DNA from: Methylacidimicrobium sp. B4
Lineage (GTDB): Bacteria; Verrucomicrobiota; Verrucomicrobiia; Methylacidiphilales; Methylacidiphilaceae
DNA length: 64,000 bases
Reading direction: 5' to 3'
Assembly: GCF_017310545.1 (NCBI RefSeq)
Contig: NZ_CP066203.1
Span: forward strand, 1,736,001 to 1,800,000
Both the position numbers and the translations under genes were made by a program. Under the pieces are notes generated by a model that was given only the letters and a program-made list of their open reading frames with translations, searched no databases and had not been told where the DNA came from. Positions 27,465 to 36,774 of this stretch are shown piece after piece (within the stretch, counting starts at the first letter, position 1; each line of letters opens with the position of its first letter).

Positions 27465-27485
27465 GGAATTAACGTTCGGAGACCG

Positions 27486-28097
27486 ATGGAACGAAACGAC
27501 TATCTCGGATACCTCTTTTCCGTCCTTATCCACGCAACGATCCTCTTCGCTGCTGGTTTCTTCTTTATCCAGACAATGGAGTATGGCATGCAGGCGGGCT
27601 CTCCCGCGACAACCGAGGTCGATCTTGCCGAGCCGCCGGCTCCCGAGCCCGTTCCTGAGGAGCCGACACCTCCTCCTCCGCCTCAGCCGGAGGAGATGGC
27701 GCTTCCGACTCCGGAGGCCAAGCCCACCCCTCCTCCGCCCGTCATCAAGCCTCGACCGGCGCCCAAGAAGGCGTCCGCTCAACCCGGGACCCAGGGGCCG
27801 CCCTCTGCGGGTAAGCCCACCCAGATGGCGGTGCCCGATTACTTGAGCAATCCAAAGCCCAATTATCCGGCAGCCGACCGAGCGGCGGGACACCAGGGCC
27901 GGGTGATCTTGCGGGTGCATGTTTCCGCGGAGGGAAGGCCCGAGTCGGTCAATCTGCTGCAAAGCTCCGGATACAGCGGGCTCGACCAGTCCGCGCTCGA
28001 AGCGGTGCGTCACTGGAAGTTCCGACCGGCCCGGATTGGGCCGATTGCGATCCCGATCAATGCGGACGTGCCGGTGAACTTCGTTTTGAAAAAATAG
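27486..28097 (+). CDS. tonB: Energy transducer TonB
   Basis: This 203-residue protein has one N-terminal membrane helix (about residues 9-29 with the conserved SxxxH pattern SVLIHA), then a Pro/Glu- and Pro/Lys-rich spanning region. The TonB C-terminal domain follows: GRVILRVHVSAEGRPESV, SSGYSGLDQSALEAVRHWKFRPA, and VPVNFVL. It transmits the ExbBD-generated force to TonB-dependent outer-membrane receptors (none encoded in the window). It is last in the operon; the next gene starts 57 bases later. Confidence 0.95.
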   Translation: MERNDYLGYLFSVLIHATILFAAGFFFIQTMEYGMQAGSPATTEVDLAEPPAPEPVPEEPTPPPPPQPEEMALPTPEAKPTPPPPVIKPRPAPKKASAQPGTQGPPSAGKPTQMAVPDYLSNPKPNYPAADRAAGHQGRVILRVHVSAEGRPESVNLLQSSGYSGLDQSALEAVRHWKFRPARIGPIAIPINADVPVNFVLKK

Positions 28098-28154
28098 GCT
28101 GGCCTCCCGCTCCCGAGCCTTGTGCTCCTGGCGCTCTGCCGCTAGCGTGGATCC

Positions 28155-29636
28155 GTGGCAACCCCGGAGCGGAAGGCTTTCCTGGAGCTCACCAAGAGGG
28201 GCAACCTCATCCCCGTCTACCGCGAGATCGTTGCCGACCTCGACACTCCCGTTTCGGCCTTCGCCAAGGTGGGTGTAGATCGACCGTTCGGCTTCCTCCT
28301 GGAGTCGGCGGAAGGAGGGCGCTTTGGCCGCTACTCCTTTCTTGGGGTCGACCCGCTCCTCGTGGTGACGGTTCGGGCAGGCCGGATGCGGATCGACCAT
28401 CGGGATGGACGGAGAGAAGAGCTAGGGTGCGGGGAAGATCCGCTCCAGGAGCTGCAGCGGCTGATGAGCCGCTTTGTGCCGGTCTCTCTGGAAGAACTCC
28501 CCCTGTTCAGCGGAGGGGCGGTCGGATTCCTCGGGTACGAGGGGGCCACCTATTTCGAGCCGACGATTCCTCGCGCCCGCCTTGCAGACCTGGGCACGCC
28601 CGACCTGCTCTTTCTCCTGGCAGACACTGTGATGGTCTTCGATCATCACGAGCGCCGGATCAAGCTCATCGCCTATGCCTGGGTCGAGGAAGATCCCGAC
28701 GCGGCGTATGCCGAAGCGGTGGAGCGAATCGACCGGATGCAGGAGGCGCTCAGCCGCGGGATTGAGCGGCCTTCGCTCCTGCGGCCGGAGCCGGCGGTGG
28801 ACCTGCCCTACAGCGCCAACATGGAGCCGGAGGAGTATATCCGGATGACCGAGAAGATGGCTGACTATATCCGTGCCGGGGACATCTTCCAGGTCGTTCC
28901 TTCCCAGAGGCTCGAGGTGAAGTTCGCTGGCGATGCGTTGGATCTCTATCGTGCGCTGCGCCTGGTCAATCCCTCGCCCTACATGTTTTGCCTGCGCCTC
29001 GGGGAGTTCTCTCTCGTCGGCTCTTCCCCGGAGATCCACGTTCGCTGCCAGGAAGGGAAGGCTCTCATGCGTCCGATTGCGGGAACCCGGCCTCGACCCG
29101 AGGATCCCCGGGAGGAAGAGGCTGTCATTGAGGATCTCCTGTCCGATCCGAAGGAGCGGGCGGAGCATATCATGCTCTTGGACTTGGCGCGCAATGACCT
29201 GGGGCGAGTCTGCTCCTACGATTCGGTGCGAGTCGCGGATTTTTTCTCCGTGGAGAAGTACAGCCATGTCCTTCATATCGTCTCGAGCGTGGAAGGGAGG
29301 CTCCAGCCGGGCAAGGATTCCTTCGACGTGCTTCGCGCGACCTTCCCGGCGGGCACGGTCACGGGCGCTCCGAAGGTTCGGGCGATGCAGATCATCGCGG
29401 AGCTCGAGCCGACCGAGCGGGGGCCGTATGCGGGCGTCGTCGGCTACTTCGGCTTTTCGGGAGCGCTCGATTCCTGCATCGCGATCCGGACGGTCCTTCT
29501 CCAAGATGGGAAGGCCTTTCTTCAGGCCGGGGGAGGCCTTGTGGCCGACTCGACCCCATGGGGAGAATATCGGGAGTCGCTCAACAAGGCAAAGGCGGGC
29601 CTAAAGGCCCTTGCCCTGGCAAGCTCCCTCCGTTAG
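28155..29636 (+). CDS. trpE: Anthranilate synthase component I
   Basis: This 493-residue chorismate-utilising enzyme makes anthranilate, the first tryptophan intermediate, with TrpG supplying ammonia. The catalytic domain shows SPEIHVR, RPIAGTRPR, the metal/substrate block DLARNDLGRVC, TFPAGTVTGAPK, and AGGGLVADS. The N-terminal LLES (FGFLLESAEGG) is the tryptophan-binding element found in feedback-inhibited TrpE, which favours TrpE over PabB. The GTG start at 28155 is used. trpG follows 18 bases later; the other trp genes are not here. Confidence 0.95.
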   Translation: MATPERKAFLELTKRGNLIPVYREIVADLDTPVSAFAKVGVDRPFGFLLESAEGGRFGRYSFLGVDPLLVVTVRAGRMRIDHRDGRREELGCGEDPLQELQRLMSRFVPVSLEELPLFSGGAVGFLGYEGATYFEPTIPRARLADLGTPDLLFLLADTVMVFDHHERRIKLIAYAWVEEDPDAAYAEAVERIDRMQEALSRGIERPSLLRPEPAVDLPYSANMEPEEYIRMTEKMADYIRAGDIFQVVPSQRLEVKFAGDALDLYRALRLVNPSPYMFCLRLGEFSLVGSSPEIHVRCQEGKALMRPIAGTRPRPEDPREEEAVIEDLLSDPKERAEHIMLLDLARNDLGRVCSYDSVRVADFFSVEKYSHVLHIVSSVEGRLQPGKDSFDVLRATFPAGTVTGAPKVRAMQIIAELEPTERGPYAGVVGYFGFSGALDSCIAIRTVLLQDGKAFLQAGGGLVADSTPWGEYRESLNKAKAGLKALALASSLR

Positions 29637-29654
29637 CCTGGACTTCTCGCGCAC

Positions 29655-30287
29655 ATGCTGCTGGTGATCGATAACTACGATTCCTTTACCTACAACCTCG
29701 TCCAGTACTTCGGCGAGCTCGGGGAGGACCCCGTCGTGATCCGTCACGACGCGATCGATATTCCGGGCGTGGCCCGCTTGGCCCCGGATTGGATCGTCCT
29801 TTCGCCGGGGCCGAAGACACCGAGAGAGGCAGGCATCTGTTGCGAGGTGATTCGTTCCTTGGGGTCGAGCGTGCCGATCCTTGGGGTATGCCTCGGGCAC
29901 CAGTGCATCGGTGAAGTCTTCGGGGGACGTGTCATCCGTGCCGAGCGCTTGATGCACGGCAAAACTTCTCCCATCCACCACCAGGGCCAAGGAATCTTTT
30001 CCGGAATTCCCTCTCCCTTCGAGGCGACCCGGTATCATTCGCTTTTGGTCGAGCGCGAGAGCCTTCCCGGCTGCCTGACGATCACGGCAGAGAGCGAGCG
30101 GGGGGAGATCATGGGCTTGCAGCATCGGAGCCTGCCGATCTATGGCGTGCAGTTTCATCCCGAATCGATTCTCACCCGGGAAGGAAAGCGGATTCTGGAG
30201 AATTTTCTCTGCCTGCACCCTGCCGCCCGCCGCAGGCCGGATGCAAGGGGTGGCAGCGAGTCCTCCAAGCCCAGACGTTCCGAGTAA
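29655..30287 (+). CDS. trpG: Anthranilate synthase component II (glutamine amidotransferase)
   Basis: This 210-residue class I amidotransferase has [16 protein letters not shown] at the start, [11 protein letters not shown], the nucleophile cysteine in LGVCLGHQ, and the catalytic His-Pro-Glu in VQFHPES. It channels ammonia to TrpE and may also serve aminodeoxychorismate synthase (PabA role), as a single copy often does. The C-terminal 25 residues are basic and unconserved. It is probably transcribed with trpE and possibly with the dehydrogenase gene 17 bases downstream. Confidence 0.95.
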   Translation: MLLVIDNYDSFTYNLVQYFGELGEDPVVIRHDAIDIPGVARLAPDWIVLSPGPKTPREAGICCEVIRSLGSSVPILGVCLGHQCIGEVFGGRVIRAERLMHGKTSPIHHQGQGIFSGIPSPFEATRYHSLLVERESLPGCLTITAESERGEIMGLQHRSLPIYGVQFHPESILTREGKRILENFLCLHPAARRRPDARGGSESSKPRRSE

Positions 30288-30304
30288 GGGAGGGGGAACT
30301 CGCG

Positions 30305-31561
30305 ATGCGCTTTCTTCTGGACAATCCCACTTTTGCCATGGCCTGCCGGCAGTTCGATCAGGCCGCGGATCTCCTCGAACTTCCGCGAGCCCTGCGGGAG
30401 CGGACGAAGTGGCCGAAGCGGATGGTAGCCGTTGCGGTTCCGGTGCGCATGGATTCGGGGGAGGTGAGCGTCTTCAACGGATACCGCGTGCAGCATCATC
30501 TTTCCTTGGGACCGACCAAGGGAGGGATCCGGTATGCTCCGGGCGTCGACCTAGGCGAGGTTTCCGCCCTCGCCATGTGGATGAGCTGGAAGTGCGCCTT
30601 GATGGGGCTCCCCTTCGGCGGAGCCAAAGGGGGGGTCGCTTGCGACCCGCAGATGCTCAGCCGAAGGGAATGCGAGGCGTTGACTCGGCGGTACACCCAG
30701 GAGCTCATCTCCTTCATCGGCTCCCGGTCGGATATCCCCGCCCCGGACTTGGGCACGGACGAGCAGATCATGGCCTGGATGATGGACACCTATTCCAATC
30801 ACGCCGGCTATGCCGTCCCGGAGATCGTCACCGGGAAGCCGGTTTCGATCGGCGGGTCCCTGGGGCGACGGGAGGCAACGGGAAGAGGGGTCGCCTTCCT
30901 CGTCAATCGGGCGGTCGAGATGGGCAAGCTTGCCTCACCCGTGCGGGTGATCGTGCAAGGGTTCGGCAATGTGGGCTCCCATGCCGCGCTCGAGCTGGCT
31001 CGTACTGGGGCGAGCATCGTGGGGGTCTCCGATCGGACCGGAGCCGTCTATCGCTCCGGAGGGATCGATCTCGCGGGCCTGCAGCAGCACGTGGCGCGGC
31101 AGGGCGGAGTTCGAGGATTTCCGGAAGCCGAGCCGATCGACGATCGGGAGATCCTGCTTCAGCCGTGCGATGTCCTGATCCCGGCCGCCGTGGAACGGGT
31201 GATCACCGAGGATATCGCAAGGAAGGTCCAATGCCGCATCCTGGCGGAAGGAGCCAACGGCCCGACGACGCCGGAAGCGGACGAGGTGTTGGCAGAGCGT
31301 CCCGAGATCTTCGTCCTGCCAGACATCCTTTGCAACGCGGGGGGGGTGGTGGTGAGCTACTTCGAGTGGGTGCAGGATCTGCAGAGCTTTTTCTGGTCGG
31401 AGCGGGAGGTGTATGACGCGCTCAACCGCATGCTGACGGACGCCCTCGCAAAGATTCTCAAGCGGGCGGAGAGGGAGAAGGTCTCCACGCGAATGGCCGC
31501 CTTGATGATCGGGATCGAGCGGGTTGCAGCGGCCAAGAAGCTTCGAGGCCTTTTCCCCTGA
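30305..31561 (+). CDS. Glutamate dehydrogenase (Glu/Leu/Phe/Val dehydrogenase family)
   Basis: This 418-residue dehydrogenase has the substrate domain motifs GPTKGGIRYAPGV and LPFGGAKGGV with the conserved lysines. A Rossmann domain follows with VQGFGNVGSHAA. The length fits the hexameric 420-residue glutamate dehydrogenases, which link ammonium, 2-oxoglutarate and glutamate. The nicotinamide preference cannot be read reliably. It sits directly after trpG, so it may share a transcript, although the pathway link is only through nitrogen supply. Confidence 0.93.
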   Translation: MRFLLDNPTFAMACRQFDQAADLLELPRALRERTKWPKRMVAVAVPVRMDSGEVSVFNGYRVQHHLSLGPTKGGIRYAPGVDLGEVSALAMWMSWKCALMGLPFGGAKGGVACDPQMLSRRECEALTRRYTQELISFIGSRSDIPAPDLGTDEQIMAWMMDTYSNHAGYAVPEIVTGKPVSIGGSLGRREATGRGVAFLVNRAVEMGKLASPVRVIVQGFGNVGSHAALELARTGASIVGVSDRTGAVYRSGGIDLAGLQQHVARQGGVRGFPEAEPIDDREILLQPCDVLIPAAVERVITEDIARKVQCRILAEGANGPTTPEADEVLAERPEIFVLPDILCNAGGVVVSYFEWVQDLQSFFWSEREVYDALNRMLTDALAKILKRAEREKVSTRMAALMIGIERVAAAKKLRGLFP

Positions 31562-31623
31562 GTCGTCTTTTTGCTTGCTCCGGAGTGACGTCGTGGGATG
31601 CTTGCATAAGCACTCCAACGTGC

Positions 31624-32562
31624 ATGATTGCCTCGGCCGTGCGTGGTCTACCCCTTCTGATTTCAGTTGGTTCTCTCTTCGCCATAGCCGCTTTCGGTCA
31701 GGAGAAAGCAGGAAAGCCCGGAACGACCCCGACCGCCGACGCGCTCGAGCCTTCTGCTTCCCCTGACTCGCCTCCCCCTCCGCCAGCGACTCCCGCTCCG
31801 GTCGTCGAGACCGCAAAGCCCGCGCTCCGAGGGGCGATGGTGCGATTGAGCGATTTCGGAACCGATGATGTGGCCTATCTCTCGATTCCCGACAGCCCTC
31901 CGGTGGCCGCGGTCGTCTTGGTCCCCGGCATGTGGGGGCTCGATGACTGGATCAAGCTCAGTGCCGACCGGTTGGCCCGCCAGGGTTTCGTCGCGCTCGC
32001 GGTGGATCTCTTCAACGGTCAGGTTCCCACCGATGCGCGGATCGCCTCGGACTTGGAACGAGGCCTTCGCGGAGAGTCGACTTTCCGCGTCATCCGAGCG
32101 GGCATCCGGTTCGTGCGCGAGAGTCCGCGATTCCGAACGGATCGGGTGGCGCTCATGGGCTGGGAGATCGGTGCGGGCTTTGTGCTCGAAATGCTTTTGA
32201 CCGAAAAGGGGATCGACGCCGGAGTCTTGTTTTACGGCCCCCTCGAGCTTGATCGGGGAAAGCTGGCCAAGCTCAAGGTGCCGGTCTGCGGGATTTACGG
32301 GGACCGCGACCCTTCGATTCCCAGGGAGGAACTGCTTCGGTTCACCAAGATCGTGGAGGAAGAGCACAAACCCTTCGACTTGCACGTCTTCCCTGCGGGA
32401 ACCAGCTTTGCCGATCCGCGGAGTGCCGGCTTCGATCCGGTCAGTGCGGAGGCAGCGTGGAACATGGCCGCACACTTTCTCGATCACCATCTTGCGGAAA
32501 GCGTGAGCAGCAAGAAGGATGGGGGGTGGCGCGATCTCTTTCGCATGAGCGAAAAGAAATGA
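31624..32562 (+). CDS. Secreted dienelactone-hydrolase-like protein without catalytic nucleophile
   Basis: This 312-residue protein has an N-terminal signal-like segment, a Pro/Ala linker, then an alpha/beta-hydrolase domain of dienelactone hydrolase type (VVLVPGMWGLDDW, FVALAVDLFNG, VPVCGIYGDRDP). The nucleophile elbow, normally G-x-C-x-G, is G-W-E-I-G with Glu181. The usual histidine near the end is missing (FPAGTSFADP), so classical hydrolase activity is not expected. ATG 31624 is preferred over an upstream in-frame start. The stop overlaps the next gene's ATG (ATGA). Confidence 0.75.
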   Translation: MIASAVRGLPLLISVGSLFAIAAFGQEKAGKPGTTPTADALEPSASPDSPPPPPATPAPVVETAKPALRGAMVRLSDFGTDDVAYLSIPDSPPVAAVVLVPGMWGLDDWIKLSADRLARQGFVALAVDLFNGQVPTDARIASDLERGLRGESTFRVIRAGIRFVRESPRFRTDRVALMGWEIGAGFVLEMLLTEKGIDAGVLFYGPLELDRGKLAKLKVPVCGIYGDRDPSIPREELLRFTKIVEEEHKPFDLHVFPAGTSFADPRSAGFDPVSAEAAWNMAAHFLDHHLAESVSSKKDGGWRDLFRMSEKK

Positions 32563-33257
32563 CGCTTCCGCACGCTTCCCAGGAGGACGACGGGGCCGTG
32601 CGTTGGCGGCTCCTCCGGCATGGTCCCGGGAGAGGCGCCTGGAACATGGCCGTTGACGAGGCCCTCCTCCGCTCCTCTCCCCATCCCCTCCTCCGAATCT
32701 ACGAATGGGAGGAGGATGCCGTCAGCATCGGCTACTTTCAGCCATGGGAGGAGGCTCCCGCGGGCAGGCCCTTCGTTCGTCGCTGGACCGGAGGGGGGCT
32801 CGTCGATCATGCGGCGGACCTGACCTACACCGTGATCGTCCCGCGCTCTCACCCTGTAGCCCATCTCTCGACCTTGGACGCGTACCGGCTCTTCCACGCG
32901 GCCGTTTGTCAGGCGCTGCTCTCGCTTGGATGTTCCGCCGAATTGGCCACGGAGAGCGACGGTGGTCCTTCGACCCGCTGCTTCGCCCGCCCGGTCCGTT
33001 TCGACGTGATGAGGGAGGGAAAGAAGGTTGCCGGAGGTGCCCAGAGGCGGACCCGCGAAGGGCTCCTTCATCAAGGCAGCATCCTTTGGCCCGAGGAGGC
33101 GGAACGCTCTCGAATCGCTGCTGCTCTCCCTTGGGGCCTCGCTTGCTCGATCGGGGCGCATCTTCTCTCGGACGAGCTTACCCCCGAGGAACTGCGGCTG
33201 GCCGCGCGGCTCGAGCGCGAGCGATACGCCACCGACTCGTGGAATCGGCAGTGGTAA
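32559..33257 (+). CDS. Lipoate-protein ligase / octanoyltransferase family (LplA/LipM-like)
   Basis: This 232-residue protein of the biotin/lipoate transferase fold shows GAWNMAVDEALL, RWTGGGLVDH in place of the usual RRxxGGG-x-x-H, and the catalytic-lysine region GKKVAGGAQRRTREGLLHQGSI. A cysteine in TRCFARP aligns with the active-site region of LipM-type octanoyltransferases, so it could be LipM (octanoyl-ACP to GcvH) rather than a lipoate ligase. It transfers lipoyl or octanoyl groups to 2-oxoacid dehydrogenases or GcvH. The ATG overlaps the preceding stop. Confidence 0.82.
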   Translation: MTLPHASQEDDGAVRWRLLRHGPGRGAWNMAVDEALLRSSPHPLLRIYEWEEDAVSIGYFQPWEEAPAGRPFVRRWTGGGLVDHAADLTYTVIVPRSHPVAHLSTLDAYRLFHAAVCQALLSLGCSAELATESDGGPSTRCFARPVRFDVMREGKKVAGGAQRRTREGLLHQGSILWPEEAERSRIAAALPWGLACSIGAHLLSDELTPEELRLAARLERERYATDSWNRQW

Positions 33258-33284
33258 AGGTGGTGAGGAACCAGTAGGCCGGGG

Positions 33285-34400
33285 TTAGCGAAGGATCCTC
33301 TTGGGATCGATCGCCTTCCATCCGAAGGCCTCGGCGACGCCCGGGCAGGTCACCTCCCCGCCGATCGTGTTGATCGAGGAACGGAGCTCCGCATGCGTTT
33401 TCGCGGCGGCGATTCCTGCCGAAGCGAGGATCAGGATCCAGGGAAGGGTCGCGTTGGTGAGCGCAAAGGTCGAGGTCCGAGGGACGGCGGAGGGTATGTT
33501 GGCGACCGCATAGTGGAGGATGCCCTCCACGGAGAAGACCGGATCGTCGTGCGTAGTGGGATGCGTGACGGTTTCGATGCAACCGCCTTGATCGATCGAG
33601 ATGTCCATGACCACCGATCCCCGCCTCATCTGTTGCACCATCTGGCGGGACACGACCTTTGGCGCCCGAGAGCCGGGTACGAGGACCGCTCCGATTGCCA
33701 GGTCCGCCCGCTCGAGCTCCTCTGCCAAATAGTACGGGGTGACCACGGCGGTGCGGATCCGGCCTCCGAAGAGATCGTCGAGAAAGCGCAAGCGGATGGG
33801 GCTCTGATCGAAGAGCAGGACCTCGGCTCCCATGCCCGCGGCGATGCGAGCTGCCTGCGTACCGACCGTTCCTCCTCCAAGGACGACCACCCGTCCGGGA
33901 GGAACGCCGGGTACTCCGCCGAGAAGAATTCCGGATCCTCCCTGCGCGCTTTCGAGAAAATGCGCTCCCGCTTGCACGGCTACCCTTCCGGCCACCTCGC
34001 TCATCGGGATGAGCAGAGGCAAGCTCCCATCGGGGAGCTGCAGCGTCTCGTACGCCAAAGCCGTCACGCCGCGGGAAGCCATCGCTTCCGTCAGGGAACG
34101 GCTCGCGGCCAGATGCAGATAGGAAAACAGGAGCAGTCCCTTGCGGAGGAACGCGAGCTCCGACTCGGCCGGCTCTTTGACCTTTACGACGAGATCGGAT
34201 TGCCAACATCCTTCCCAATCGCCGATTTGCGCTCCCGCACGGGAGTATTCCGCATCGGAGAAGCCGCTCAGGAGGCCGGCTTCGGTTTCGACCGTGACGG
34301 TGTGGCCGGCTTGTATTAGCGCGTGGGCACCGGCAGGGGTGAGCGCGACCCGATTTTCTCCTTCTTTTCGCTCCTTGGGGACACCGATGCGCATGGTCAT
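33285..34400 (-). CDS. ald: Alanine dehydrogenase
   Basis: This 371-residue NAD-dependent enzyme converts alanine to pyruvate and ammonium reversibly. It shows the N-terminal MRIGVPKERKEGENRVALTP, the substrate lysine in VKVKEP, SYLHLA with the histidine, and the dinucleotide motif VVVLGGGTVGTQAARIA. MDISIDQGGCIET is also clear. ATG 34400 has AAAAGGA four bases upstream. The gene is divergent from the FMN reductase gene and convergent with the lipoate enzyme. Confidence 0.94.
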   Translation of the reverse strand: MTMRIGVPKERKEGENRVALTPAGAHALIQAGHTVTVETEAGLLSGFSDAEYSRAGAQIGDWEGCWQSDLVVKVKEPAESELAFLRKGLLLFSYLHLAASRSLTEAMASRGVTALAYETLQLPDGSLPLLIPMSEVAGRVAVQAGAHFLESAQGGSGILLGGVPGVPPGRVVVLGGGTVGTQAARIAAGMGAEVLLFDQSPIRLRFLDDLFGGRIRTAVVTPYYLAEELERADLAIGAVLVPGSRAPKVVSRQMVQQMRRGSVVMDISIDQGGCIETVTHPTTHDDPVFSVEGILHYAVANIPSAVPRTSTFALTNATLPWILILASAGIAAAKTHAELRSSINTIGGEVTCPGVAEAFGWKAIDPKRILR

Positions 34401-34541
34401 GGTCCTTTTGAGGTTGCGGGCAACAAAGCAGGCCACGAGGAGATCGACAAGCCTTTTTGCGATTCCCTGGAGAGCGATTTCGCTCCCTCTTGGGAGCGTC
34501 GGCTTGCCTTTGGTCGGGAAAACCCCTCACCATGAAGCGTC

Positions 34542-35120
34542 GTGATAGCGATCGTGATCGGAACGAACCGATTGGGAAGCCGGACGCGGCTCGTCGGCGC
34601 CCAACTGGTCCGTCTCTACACGGCGCTGGGAGAGCCAGCGCATCCGATTGATCTGGGGCTCCTGCCGGTCGAGGTGGGGGGCTCTCGCGCATACGCGGAG
34701 AAGCCGGAGGAAGTCAGCCGGTTCGCTTCCATCCTGGGCGCGGCGCGGGGCCTGGTCGTCGCTCTGCCGGAATATAACGGGAGCTTCCCCGGCATCCTGA
34801 AGCTCTTCCTCGATCTTCTGCCGCATCCCAGCCCCCTGGAAGGCAAGCCGATCTGCGTGGTCGGCATAGCGCGCGGCCGGTTTGGCGGCTTGCGCGCGGT
34901 CGAGGATCTGCAGAGGCATCTCCTCTACCGGAGAGCCTATCTCTATCCCCAATCGGTTCTTCTCTCGGATATCGACCAGCTTCTCGGGACAGGGGCGAGG
35001 CTCGAGGATCCGGCCGCTCTCAAACGCCTGCAGGAGCAGGCGGAAGGGTTTGTCCGCTTTGTGGACAGGCTTGTCCCTCCTGCGGAGAGCCGGGACAAGA
35101 CGCGCCTGGATTCGCCCTGA
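34542..35120 (+). CDS. NAD(P)H-dependent FMN reductase family protein
   Basis: This 192-residue flavodoxin-like protein has the FMN phosphate loop near the N-terminus (IGTNRLGSRTRLVG) and the family motif ALPEYNGSFPGILKLFLDLL (PEYNGS-type). Members reduce FMN, azo compounds or quinones with NAD(P)H. The start is GTG 34542. It is convergent with glgA and only four bases separate the two ends. Confidence 0.88.
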   Translation: MIAIVIGTNRLGSRTRLVGAQLVRLYTALGEPAHPIDLGLLPVEVGGSRAYAEKPEEVSRFASILGAARGLVVALPEYNGSFPGILKLFLDLLPHPSPLEGKPICVVGIARGRFGGLRAVEDLQRHLLYRRAYLYPQSVLLSDIDQLLGTGARLEDPAALKRLQEQAEGFVRFVDRLVPPAESRDKTRLDSP

Positions 35121-35124
35121 TCGC

Positions 35125-36549
35125 TCACTCGACCAGCTGACGATAGAGCTTTTCGTAGGACTCCGCACTCTGCTCCCAGGAGAATTCCCGCCGCATCGCC
35201 TCCTGGCGCATCGCCTGGAGAGCGGCGGGGTTCTGGTAAACGGCTTTTGCCTTTCGCACGGCTTCGGAAAAGGCACCAGCGGTCGGGGCCTGAAAGAGAA
35301 AGCCCGTACCCCGCGCCTCCGCCGGATCCCAAGGGACGATGGTATCGGCTAAACCCCCTGTTTCGTGCGCGATCGGGAGCGTGCCGTAACGAAGAGCATA
35401 GAGCTGGGTGAGCCCACACGGCTCGAAAAGAGAGGGCATGAGCAGGAAGTCGGAGCCGGCCAGGAGGAGGTGAGCAAAGGCCTCGTCGAACCCGATCTGC
35501 ACCGCAACGCTTTTGGGGAATAGGCGGGTCAGGTCTCGCAGCCTCTCCTCCAAGCCGGGATCACCCTCTCCCAGCACGACGAGGCGTCCGCCTTCCTTTC
35601 GGAGCTCGTCGGCGACCTCGAGCACCAGCGGGATCCCTTTCTGCTCGGTGAGCCGGGAGATCAGGCAAAAGAGCGGAGCCCGGAAGGGCTCCCATCCCAC
35701 CTGCTTCGCAAGGCGGTCCTTCGAGAGCTGCTTGGCGCCGGGGCTGCTCGCCGAGTAAGGCGCAGGCAGCAGCGGATCCCGTGCGGGGTCCCAACGGCTG
35801 TAGTCGGCGCCATTGAGGATTCCAGAGAGCTTGTATCTCCTTTCCCGGAGGACCTCGGCTAGCCCGCAGCCGAATTCCGGCGTCTGAATTTCCTCGGCAT
35901 AACGTGGGCTCACCGTGGTGAGACGGTCGGCAAAGACAATGGCCGCCTTCAAGCAGTTGATGTGCTGGTGGAACTCGATTCCGGCGGGAGAGAAGTAGTC
36001 GGTGGGGAGGTTGGTCAACGGGAAGTCCAATCCCCAAAAGTTGCCCTGGTAGGCGAGGTTGTGAATCGTGAACACCGTTCGGAAGGGGAGACGTTCCGAG
36101 CGCACGAAGGCCGGAACGAGGCCGGTGTGCCAATCGTGGAGATGGAGGATTTCCGGTTTCGGACGAACATGGCGGGCGAGCCGGGGAACGATCTTGGAAA
36201 AGAAAAAGAAGCGGCTCGCGTTGTCGGTGTAATCTCCCCCGGGGGGGCCGTAGAGGTAGGTCCGATCGAAAAACTCCTCCTTCTCGACCAGGAAGAGGCG
36301 GATCTCCCGATCGGTGCGACCTTCCCAGATCCGGGCGCTCTGCAGGCTGGTACCCAGGGGCACGCTCAAGGTCAGATCGGTGGGACGCAGCTCCGGGAGC
36401 GTTTCCCGGATCGACCGGAAGAGCGGGAGCACGCAGGCGACGGAATGGCCCCGCTGGCGCAACGCTGCCGGAAGCGCGGCCAGCACATCGGCTAGTCCGC
36501 CCGTCTTCGCATAGGGAGAAAGCTCCGTGGCGGCAAAGAGGAGGTTCAT
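35125..36549 (-). CDS. glgA: Glycogen synthase (ADP-glucose type)
   Basis: This 474-residue GT5 glycogen synthase builds alpha-1,4-glucan from ADP-glucose. The ADP-glucose-binding K-x-G-G motif lies in ATELSPYAKTGGLADV at residues 6-21. GILNGADYSRWDPARD and LISRLTEQKG are typical, and YGTLPIAHETGGLADTI carries the C-terminal conserved block. ATG 36549 matches the family start exactly, although the frame is open for 143 codons upstream. A TTGACA/TATCCG promoter lies about 80 bases upstream. No other glg genes are in the window. Confidence 0.95.
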   Translation of the reverse strand: MNLLFAATELSPYAKTGGLADVLAALPAALRQRGHSVACVLPLFRSIRETLPELRPTDLTLSVPLGTSLQSARIWEGRTDREIRLFLVEKEEFFDRTYLYGPPGGDYTDNASRFFFFSKIVPRLARHVRPKPEILHLHDWHTGLVPAFVRSERLPFRTVFTIHNLAYQGNFWGLDFPLTNLPTDYFSPAGIEFHQHINCLKAAIVFADRLTTVSPRYAEEIQTPEFGCGLAEVLRERRYKLSGILNGADYSRWDPARDPLLPAPYSASSPGAKQLSKDRLAKQVGWEPFRAPLFCLISRLTEQKGIPLVLEVADELRKEGGRLVVLGEGDPGLEERLRDLTRLFPKSVAVQIGFDEAFAHLLLAGSDFLLMPSLFEPCGLTQLYALRYGTLPIAHETGGLADTIVPWDPAEARGTGFLFQAPTAGAFSEAVRKAKAVYQNPAALQAMRQEAMRREFSWEQSAESYEKLYRQLVE

Positions 36550-36630
36550 GTTCGTTGCGGGTCCAGATGGAGTGGGCGTAGGGGCCGGATTTCGATTTGC
36601 ACGAGTGAGGGCTTGAAGATAGTTTATTTC

Positions 36631-36659
36631 CGGATAAAAAGATTGAATCGAAATGTCAA
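36631..36659 (-). promoter_or_regulatory. Probable glgA promoter
   Basis: On the minus strand a perfect TTGACA (36659-36654) is followed after 17 bases by TATCCG (36636-36631). This would start transcription near 36624 and give a 5' leader of about 75 bases before glgA. The -35 is consensus and the -10 is partial. Confidence 0.45.
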
Positions 36660-36774
36660 AGGCTTGCGCCTTGGCTCGGCAGTTCCGTGATCGTTGCTTC
36701 CTCGTCTCGCATCCGTCCGCGAGACCGCTCGAGCCGGTGGCTCCTGTCCTGCGGAGGGTCTTGACGCAAGGGCG

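Noticed and set aside
26991-28400. 469-codon minus-strand frame opposite exbD and tonB
   Set aside because: It mirrors the Pro-rich tonB and exbD tails, giving Arg/Gly-rich text; not a protein family.
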